From an uncultured Kiritimatiellota bacterium (GTDB taxonomy: Bacteria; Verrucomicrobiota; Kiritimatiellia; RFP12; UBA1067), in assembly GCA_934635225.1 (NCBI GenBank), contig CAKTYZ010000007.1:1-64000 (forward strand): DNA of 64,000 nucleotides, in the 5' to 3' direction. Within the stretch, counting starts at the first letter, position 1; the number at the start of each line of letters is the position of its first letter. The translations under genes were made by a program, and so were the position numbers. The notes beneath the pieces were generated by a model that saw nothing but the letters and a program-made list of their open reading frames with translations, was not told where the DNA came from and searched no databases. Of this stretch, positions 57,770 to 64,000 are shown piece after piece.

Positions 57770-59178
57770 AAGAGAAAACAGGAATCGACAGACGGAATTT
57801 CATCGCGGGCGCGGCGTCATTCGCCGCCTCCGCCACGTTCGGCATGATGGCGCGCGAGCTGGATGCGCTTGGCCGCCTGACGGTCTCGGCGCGGGATCCT
57901 CGCTACTTCGAGGTGGATGGCAAGCCGTTCGTGCCGATTGGCGTCAACCTCTGCTATTGCCGCGACCGCGAGCCGCAGGTCGTCTATCTGCGGTGGCTCG
58001 ACCGCTTCGCCGCAAACGGCGGCAACTACATTCGCATCTGGTGCGGCGACGCGCTCTGGGACGTGATGCCGCGCCTTGGGGAGATCGATTCCGCTGTCGT
58101 CGAACGGCTTCAGTGGCTTGCGGACGAATGTGCCAAGCGGTGCATTCGCATCAAGTTCACGTTGGAACAGTTCAGGGGATTTGACGACTCTCAGCCGCCT
58201 GTCTTCCGAAAGCCGATTTACGCGCCGTATGCGCGGTCGATGCGCGACTGGTTTGCGAACGACGTCTGCCAAATGGCGTTTCGGAAGAAAATCGATGCGC
58301 TCGCCGAGACCGTGGCGGATCGTCCGGCGACGGCGGTCGTTGAGATCTGGAATGAGATCATGGATGACGGCGACATTGTGCAGGCACGGTGGCAGACGGA
58401 GACGCTGGCCTACCTGCGTACGAGGTTTCCGAGGCAGCTTGTCGTCGCGAATCTTGGCAGTTTCTCGGAAGTGACGTCGGGGCTTGCCTACGACCGCATC
58501 TGCGCACGCCGCGACAATGACTTTCTGCAGGTTCACCGTTACTACGATCCCGGCGCCGGCATGGCCGTCTGCTTTGGGCCGGTCGATGTTTTCTGCGCTG
58601 ACGCGATTCGTGAATTGCGTGACCGCTGTGCGACGAAGCCCGCGCTTCTGGCCGAGGTCGGTGCGGTAAAGCCGCGCCATACGGGGCTTTCGGAACTTTA
58701 CGCGCGCGATCCCGAGGGGGTCCTGATGCATGACATGGTCTTTGCGCCGTTCTTTGCGGGTGCGGCGGGCTGTGGGCAGATGTGGCATTGGGACGGCCGG
58801 TATGTGGACGGAAAGAATCTCTGGCATCACTACGGTCGCTTCGCGCGTGCGGTCGAAGGGCTTGATCCCATTTCAGAGCGGTTTCGTCCGTTTCGCGGCG
58901 AATCGAAGGCGATGCGCTTTTATGGGCTACGCGGCCAGTTAACGACAGTCGTCTGGGTGCGTGACAAGTATGTGGACGCACTTGCGGAAGTGCGGGACGG
59001 GAAGGTCGCGGAGATTCGGAAGAACTGGAAGATTCCGCTTCGGAGCAACGGTCCGGTCGATTGCTATTTGCCGTGGGAAGACCGACATATGCCGGGTGTG
59101 GCCGAGCCGAACAAGATCGCGTTGCCGGACTTCCACCGGTCGATTGTCGTGCGCTTCAAGACACCGTGTGAAGGATGA
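57766..59178 (+). CDS. GH5-like (clan A) glycoside hydrolase with Tat-like signal
   Basis: Protein of 470 residues. ATG 57766 overlaps the upstream stop. The N-terminus GIDRRNFIAGAASFAASATF is twin-arginine-like (DRRNF), so export through Tat is probable. A (beta/alpha)8 hydrolase follows with FVPIGVNLCYC, GGNYIRIWCG, acid/base E197 in AVVEIWNEIMD and nucleophile E297 in ALLAEVGAV, the layout of GH5 mannanase-like enzymes; the C-terminal portion is a beta-sandwich. The substrate is open. Translational coupling to the glycyl radical enzyme gene suggests one pathway. Confidence 0.72.
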   Translation: MKEKTGIDRRNFIAGAASFAASATFGMMARELDALGRLTVSARDPRYFEVDGKPFVPIGVNLCYCRDREPQVVYLRWLDRFAANGGNYIRIWCGDALWDVMPRLGEIDSAVVERLQWLADECAKRCIRIKFTLEQFRGFDDSQPPVFRKPIYAPYARSMRDWFANDVCQMAFRKKIDALAETVADRPATAVVEIWNEIMDDGDIVQARWQTETLAYLRTRFPRQLVVANLGSFSEVTSGLAYDRICARRDNDFLQVHRYYDPGAGMAVCFGPVDVFCADAIRELRDRCATKPALLAEVGAVKPRHTGLSELYARDPEGVLMHDMVFAPFFAGAAGCGQMWHWDGRYVDGKNLWHHYGRFARAVEGLDPISERFRPFRGESKAMRFYGLRGQLTTVVWVRDKYVDALAEVRDGKVAEIRKNWKIPLRSNGPVDCYLPWEDRHMPGVAEPNKIALPDFHRSIVVRFKTPCEG

Positions 59179-59186
59179 GGCCTGAC

Positions 59187-61718
59187 ATGAAGACGTGCGT
59201 GAAAGTTTTCTGTGGCGTTGTCGTCTGGGGCGTGGTCTCGGCGGCCGTGGCCGCGACGGGTGACGACGGCTGGGTAAAGTATGCGGGCAATCCCGTCATG
59301 GGTTCGTCGGAACTGGGAACGTGTTTCGATTTAAATGTCGTTCCGTGGGGTGCGGCCAAATACAACAGCTATTTCTCCTGGCGTCCGCAGAAGTGCATTG
59401 CCCTCGCCCGCAGTGAAGATGGCTCTCATTGGTCGGCACCCGTCAAGTGCCTTTCGTCCGATCCGACGAGCGGTTGGGAGGACGACCTCAATCGTGCGAC
59501 CGTTTGGTTGCGTGACGGAATCTATCACATGTGGTACACGGGACAGGCGCGGGGCTATTCCAAAATCGGTTATGCGACTTCGACGGATGGTGTCCGTTTT
59601 GCGCGCGTCTCAACCGAGCCCGTGCTCGTCCCGGAGTTTCCGCATGAGGGCTTTTCCGTCATGAATCCCTATGTGCGCTGGGATGCGGCGCGCAAGGTCT
59701 GGCGCATGTGGTATGCCTCCGGCGAGACCTATGAGCCGAACGTGATTTGCTACGCCGAGTCGCCGGATGGTCTCGTCTGGAAGAAGTCGCCCCTGAACCC
59801 GATCTTCGTCAAAGGCGCGGGTTGGGACAAGGACCGCGTGGGCGCATGCGAGGTCCATCCGCTCGACGACGGACGCTGGGTCATGTTCTACATCGGATAC
59901 TCGGATGTCCATACGGCGCGCATCGGCGGCGCGATCTCGCCGGACGGCGTGCGTGGCTGGCGGCGGCTCAAGGCGAATCCGCTCGTGGAGCCGACGCCCG
60001 ACGCATGGGACTCGTCGGCCGTCTACAAGCCGTCCGTCGTGCGCGAGGCGAATCGCTGGCGGCTCTGGTATAACGGACGGACGTCGAACCGCGAATACAT
60101 CGGGCTGGTCGATCATGCCGGGCTGGATCTTGGCCCTGTGGACGAGCCCTACGCCCGCGTGTTGAGCGAGGAGCTGGTGCGCCGCCGGTTCGACCGCTTT
60201 AACGCCGACGACGAGGTGCTGTGTCGCACGACGATTGGCAATGGCCGCGCCTTGTCGACGATTGGGCGCCAGATTCCCTTGTTCGAGTGTCCGGACGAAG
60301 AGATCGAGCGGGCCTATTATTTCCGCTGGTGGACCTATCGCAAGCATTTGCGCCAGACGGAGAAGGGCTGGGTCGTGACGGAGTTCCTGCCTGATGTCAG
60401 TTGGGCGGGGAAATACAACATGATTTCCTGTCCGTTCGTCCATCATCTGCGCGAAGGCCGATGGTTGCGCGAACTGTCCTATTTGGACGACTACACGCGC
60501 ATCATGATGTCAGAAGGAAATCTTAACGGGCCGCAGTCTTATGCGAACGCTCCGGCGTGGGCGACGTTGGAACGCGCAAAGGTGACGGGCGATTTCGGGT
60601 TGTCCGAGGGCTGTCTCGACGAATTTGTCCGGAATTACGAGGCGTGGGAAAAGGGATGGGTTGTCAAGGGGCACAGCTTGCGGGACACCAAGTCGGCGCG
60701 GTCATATGAAGGTCCCCGGATGCGTGTCGGCTTTCGTGCCGAGCGTGGGCTTTTCGATTGCGCGGGGAATCGCGAGGGCAGCGAATTCGCCCTTTCGCTC
60801 GACGGGGCGCGTCCGATGGTCAATGCGATGATGTGGGCGGAGGCCGGGGCGATTGCCGAAATCGCGGGCCGAATGGGCGACGCGACGTTGCAGGTGCGTT
60901 TCGCGCAGAAGGCCGAGGCGCTGGAAAGGAACGTCCGCGAACGCCTGTGGAATCCGCGTGTCGGATTCTTTGTCTCGCTTGGCATCGACGGTACGCTGGA
61001 TACTGTTAGGGAACTGCATGGTTATGCGCCGTTCTATTACGGCATGCCTTTGGGCGCGGACTATGCCGTGGCGTGGAAGCCGCTTCTCGACATTCAGGGG
61101 TTCTTCGCGCCCAAGGGGCTCACGTTCCCTGCGCAGGACACGCCGGGATTCGCGCGGATGCCTGACTTCGAGGCGCACGAATGCCTTTGGAACGGACCGA
61201 GCTGGCCGTACGCGACAACTGTTGCGCTGACGGCGCTTTCTCGGCAGCTTCAGCGGACGGATGGCGTGCTTCCGGCGGACGTCACGTCGGAGGATTTCGC
61301 CCGTCTGCTTCACCAGTATGCGGCGCAGCAGATCCGTCTGCGTGAAGACGGACGGAAAGTCTCATGGATTGACGAGAATCTGGACGCCTTCACGGGCGAA
61401 TGGCTCGCGCGGAAGATTCTGATCGAAAAGGCGCGGCGAAAAGGGCGCGAGCCGCGAATCCGCGAGCGAGGCAAGGACTACAACCACTCAACGTTCTGCG
61501 ACCTTGTGATCGCGGGCCTGTGCGGATTCGTGCCACAGGCGGACGGGCGGATCGTCGTGCGTCCACTGGCGCCGAAATCGTGGGACTGGTGGTGCATCGA
61601 CGGCATCCGTTCCCACGGGCGAGACATCACGATCCTGTTTGACCGAGACGGCCATCGGTATGGAAAGGGGCAGGGACTGATCATCCTGTGTGACGGCAAG
61701 CGTGTTCATGTGTTATAA
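59187..61718 (+). CDS. Fusion of a GH43/GH130-like beta-propeller and an (alpha/alpha)6-barrel glycosidase
   Basis: Protein of 843 residues. ATG 59187 begins a signal peptide (MKTCVKVFCGVVVWGVVSAA); ATG 59175 is earlier but less well placed. Residues about 30-320 carry repeated W-x-W/M-W-Y blades (YHMWYTGQARGYSKIGYATS, KVWRMWYASGETYEPNVICY, WVMFYIGYSDVHTARIGGAI, WRLWYNGRTSNREYIGLVDH), typical of five-bladed propellers. Residues about 340-840 resemble trehalase/mannosylglycerate-hydrolase-type (GH63-like) barrels with FRWWTYRKHLRQTEKGWVVT, PMVNAMMWAEAGAI and ECLWNGPSWPYATTVALTAL. One protein could therefore carry out two steps on the same glycan. It lies 9 bases after the GH5-like gene. Confidence 0.7.
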   Translation: MKTCVKVFCGVVVWGVVSAAVAATGDDGWVKYAGNPVMGSSELGTCFDLNVVPWGAAKYNSYFSWRPQKCIALARSEDGSHWSAPVKCLSSDPTSGWEDDLNRATVWLRDGIYHMWYTGQARGYSKIGYATSTDGVRFARVSTEPVLVPEFPHEGFSVMNPYVRWDAARKVWRMWYASGETYEPNVICYAESPDGLVWKKSPLNPIFVKGAGWDKDRVGACEVHPLDDGRWVMFYIGYSDVHTARIGGAISPDGVRGWRRLKANPLVEPTPDAWDSSAVYKPSVVREANRWRLWYNGRTSNREYIGLVDHAGLDLGPVDEPYARVLSEELVRRRFDRFNADDEVLCRTTIGNGRALSTIGRQIPLFECPDEEIERAYYFRWWTYRKHLRQTEKGWVVTEFLPDVSWAGKYNMISCPFVHHLREGRWLRELSYLDDYTRIMMSEGNLNGPQSYANAPAWATLERAKVTGDFGLSEGCLDEFVRNYEAWEKGWVVKGHSLRDTKSARSYEGPRMRVGFRAERGLFDCAGNREGSEFALSLDGARPMVNAMMWAEAGAIAEIAGRMGDATLQVRFAQKAEALERNVRERLWNPRVGFFVSLGIDGTLDTVRELHGYAPFYYGMPLGADYAVAWKPLLDIQGFFAPKGLTFPAQDTPGFARMPDFEAHECLWNGPSWPYATTVALTALSRQLQRTDGVLPADVTSEDFARLLHQYAAQQIRLREDGRKVSWIDENLDAFTGEWLARKILIEKARRKGREPRIRERGKDYNHSTFCDLVIAGLCGFVPQADGRIVVRPLAPKSWDWWCIDGIRSHGRDITILFDRDGHRYGKGQGLIILCDGKRVHVL

Positions 61719-61719
61719 T
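61711..61719 (+). promoter_or_regulatory. Extended -10 promoter of the second glycyl radical enzyme
   Basis: TGTTATAAT overlaps the end of the preceding gene and lies 42 bases before ATG 61762; AAAAAAAGAGA gives a weak purine-rich ribosome site. No -35 match. Confidence 0.5.
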
Positions 61720-61761
61720 ATCCCCGTTACGTCGAAATTGTGAATACGTAAAAAAAAGAGA

Positions 61762-64000
61762 ATGAGAAGCCTCTGCGGAATCCTTGTCACGCTTGTGGTC
61801 GCACGCGCGTGCGCCGCGACGGGTGACGATGTGCAGCGATCCGTCTCGCGCATGCAGCCGTCGGTCGCGCGGCAGGTGCGCCCGGCAACGATTGCTGACG
61901 TGGACACCTACCTGAAGTGGAAGTGGCGGAGCGACATGAGCGATTCCGCGACGGGGCTCTCAAACGCCGCGCTGAAGGTCGGCGTGAAGGAGGTCTACGA
62001 GGCGCATGAGGACAGGGAGCCGTGGGCCGAGACGTCGGCACGAATGTTCGCCTATCTCGCGGACAACATGGCCGTCGGGTTCTCGAAGTTCGACTGCTTT
62101 CCAGCCATCGCCTGCTGGAACCGCTGGGATCGTCCGTTGAGTGGCGTCCTGTCCGCACGCTGCGCCAAGGTCGATGCGCGCTATTCGCCGGGACTTCGTG
62201 CGGAGATCAAGGCACTTCACGACTCCGGGCGGGGGCGGGCGGACTGGAAGGACTTCGATCACTCCGCCCCGGACTGGGAACGCATCCTGAAGCTCGGCTT
62301 CACGGGCCTGAAGGCGCGCGTTGACGCCTACACGGACGACACGCCGTTCTACCGGGCCGAGAAGGCGACGGCAGAGACGATCCTGCGCTTCATCCGCCGG
62401 CTGCTCGCGACGGCCGAGGCGCATCCCGATGCCGGGTCGCGGCTCATGCAGAAGGAAATTGCGTCCCTGCGCCGCCTCGTGGCGGGACCTCCGCAGACGT
62501 GTTTCGACGTCATGCAGTTCACGATGCTCTACTTCATCCTCTCGGAGCACGTGAACCGCTTCCAGGTGCGCACGCTCGGCAACATCGACGCGAGCTGGTG
62601 GCCGTATTACCGGGCGGATCTCGCGGCGGGGCGGACGACGGAGGCCGATTTCCGCGAGGAATTCAGCCATTTCATCTGGCAGTTCGGCTCAATCGACAAC
62701 TACTGGGGGCATCCCATGTATCTCGGCGGCACGGACAGGGACGGCGCGACGCTGTACAATCCGCTTTCAGACATCATTCTGGACGTCATCGACCAGGAAG
62801 CCCTGCCCACGCCGAAGTTCCAGGTCAAGCTTGCCGCGAACACGCCTGACCGCATCTGGACGAAGACGCTCGACATGCTGCGCCGCCACCGCTCGCTCGT
62901 CCTCATGAGCGAACGCGGCATGGCCGATTCGATGAAGCCGCTGGGGCTCTCGGTGGACGAGCGGCGCGACTTGCTCGTCTGGGGATGCTATGAGTACATC
63001 CCGCGCGGTACGGGGAACTGCACGAGCGGCTTCCGCCTGAACATGCTCCAGCCGGTGCTCGACATCCTCGCGGACGTGGCGAAAGGCGCGTCCGCGCCGC
63101 CGACGTTCGACGCCTTTCTGGCGCGCTACAAGCGGGAACTGAACGCGAACGCCGACTGGTTGATGCGCATCGTCAACGAAAGCGAAAGCCATCTGGCCGA
63201 GATTCATCCTGCGCTCGTGCTGTCGCTGGCAATAGACTCGGCGTTGGCGCGCGGCGTGGATGCCTTTTCGACGGGGATGACCTACAACTTCTCGGCCGTG
63301 GGGGAAGTCGGCTTTGCGTCGGCGGTCGATTCGCTTCTCGCGGTGAAGGCGCTCGTCTACGACCGGCGGGAACTGTCGCTCGTCGAACTGGAACGGGTGC
63401 TGGCGGCGGACTGGAAGGGGCATGAGGTGTTGCGTCTGCGCGCAACCCGGACTTTGCCGAAATGGGGGCGGGGGGCGGCGACGGCGGACGCGCTCGCGGC
63501 GGACGTGATGGAGACGATGACGCGGCACATCATCGGCAAGCCGAATGGGCGTGGCGGAAAGTGGACGGTCTACGGCCTCCATTCGCGCGCCTTCATCGAG
63601 TTCGGGTGCGACACGCCCGCTTCGCCGGACGGGCGGCGAAAGGGTGACCACCTCTCGAAGAACGTGGCGCCCTCGGTCGGCGCCGAAACGGAGGGCGTGA
63701 CGGGTACGCTCAGGAGCTACGCGAAGATCCGCCCGGAGAACTTCCCATGCGGAAGCGTGCTGGACATCATGATCAGTCCGGCGACGGTGTCTGGCGAGAA
63801 GGGGCTTGCCGCGTTCCGCGCGCTCGTCCAGTATTGGATGGACAACGGCGGCACGGCGCTGAACGTGAACATCGTGAGCGCGGAAGAGTTGCGGGATGCG
63901 CAGACGCACCCGGAGAAGTACGAGAACCTGCAGGTGCGTGTCGCGGGGTGGAACGTCCGCTGGAACGACATTCCGAAAAGAGAGCAGGACGACTTCATTC
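61762..64000 (+). CDS. Second glycyl radical enzyme with signal-like N-terminus (partial)
   Basis: The frame is open from ATG 61762 to the right edge, 746 residues so far. The start MRSLCGILVTLVVARACAAT looks like a Sec signal peptide. The body parallels the first copy, with the cysteine in VWGCYEYIPRGTG (C409), PDGRRKGDHLSKNVAPSVGA, and the glycyl loop LQVRVAGWNVRW (G729). About 20 residues probably remain beyond the edge. The two enzymes are clearly paralogues but differ around the thiyl cysteine (GCYEFCCPEG against GCYEYIPRGT), so their substrates may differ. Its separate promoter means that it can be expressed independently. The activase must lie elsewhere. Confidence 0.7.
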   Translation, partial: MRSLCGILVTLVVARACAATGDDVQRSVSRMQPSVARQVRPATIADVDTYLKWKWRSDMSDSATGLSNAALKVGVKEVYEAHEDREPWAETSARMFAYLADNMAVGFSKFDCFPAIACWNRWDRPLSGVLSARCAKVDARYSPGLRAEIKALHDSGRGRADWKDFDHSAPDWERILKLGFTGLKARVDAYTDDTPFYRAEKATAETILRFIRRLLATAEAHPDAGSRLMQKEIASLRRLVAGPPQTCFDVMQFTMLYFILSEHVNRFQVRTLGNIDASWWPYYRADLAAGRTTEADFREEFSHFIWQFGSIDNYWGHPMYLGGTDRDGATLYNPLSDIILDVIDQEALPTPKFQVKLAANTPDRIWTKTLDMLRRHRSLVLMSERGMADSMKPLGLSVDERRDLLVWGCYEYIPRGTGNCTSGFRLNMLQPVLDILADVAKGASAPPTFDAFLARYKRELNANADWLMRIVNESESHLAEIHPALVLSLAIDSALARGVDAFSTGMTYNFSAVGEVGFASAVDSLLAVKALVYDRRELSLVELERVLAADWKGHEVLRLRATRTLPKWGRGAATADALAADVMETMTRHIIGKPNGRGGKWTVYGLHSRAFIEFGCDTPASPDGRRKGDHLSKNVAPSVGAETEGVTGTLRSYAKIRPENFPCGSVLDIMISPATVSGEKGLAAFRALVQYWMDNGGTALNVNIVSAEELRDAQTHPEKYENLQVRVAGWNVRWNDIPKREQDDFI

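Overview
The window is GC-rich bacterial DNA. It has short intergenic gaps, many overlapping start and stop codons, and a large share of exported carbohydrate-active proteins. Tat-type lipoprotein oxidoreductases, LacI/AraC-hybrid and PAS/AraC regulators, Tad-type pilins, ExbB/ExbD beside a toroid-bearing TonB-like protein, and several glycyl radical enzyme genes suggest an anaerobic, polysaccharide-degrading member of the PVC superphylum, plausibly a gut or rumen Kiritimatiellae (Verrucomicrobiota). This placement is inference from gene content; no rRNA gene is present to confirm it.

Layout. 1-4140: AT-richer defence island, with the tail of a type I restriction specificity subunit, a HEPN protein, a GHKL-ATPase/nuclease protein of the MORC-like type, a frameshifted gene and a GIY-YIG/RAMA protein. 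4141-5540: graveyard of decayed fragments (AlbA_2, RhuM, a DUF559-like nuclease end, unknown pieces). 5608-11426 (minus): a 1593-residue membrane-anchored alpha/beta hydrolase coupled to a lipoprotein. 11769-13977: tRNA-Pro and argB-argD. 14027-16569: five pilin-like Tad genes. 16805-19141: secreted protein behind an 11-G tract. 19319-21130: lepA. 21285-29059: sugar operon (fucose-isomerase-like protein, GH30, double TIM-barrel isomerase-like protein, Gfo/Idh oxidoreductase, galM, iolB). 29198-36666: secreted protein, aminotransferase, ispE, ABC-F, SNF2 helicase. 36668-39273: AraC-type regulator (minus), Bax1-like membrane protein, TetR regulator. 39286-40030: remnants of an IS30 transposase and a mobile-element polyvalent protein. 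40040-41400: promoter, group II intron-like hairpin and GH5. 41401-41793: tandem repeats. 41794-51533: TPR proteins, ExbB, two ExbD, TonB-like toroid protein, LolC/E-like permease, EamA transporter. 51684: tRNA-Leu. 51804-64000: PAS-AraC regulator, secreted protein, SGNH esterase, two glycyl radical enzyme genes with apparent signal peptides, a GH5-like protein and a propeller/(alpha/alpha)6 glycosidase fusion.

How the genes work together. Three stretches look dedicated to plant or host glycans: 21285-29059, 40240-41400 and 52729-64000, with exported hydrolases and esterases followed by isomerases, an epimerase and oxidoreductases. The 41794-49306 block looks like a proton-motive-force-driven envelope machine: ExbB and two ExbD would energise a single-pass protein that has an alpha/alpha toroid where TonB has its receptor-binding end, assisted by two periplasmic repeat proteins. 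Promoters are unusually easy to see: an extended -10 box TGnTATAMT recurs, often so close to the start codon that the transcript must be leaderless or nearly so.

The best candidates for undescribed biology are the glycyl radical enzymes with N-terminal export signals, the Exb/toroid machine, the HEPN plus GHKL-nuclease pair beside a restriction system, and the intron-like hairpin ahead of the GH5 gene.
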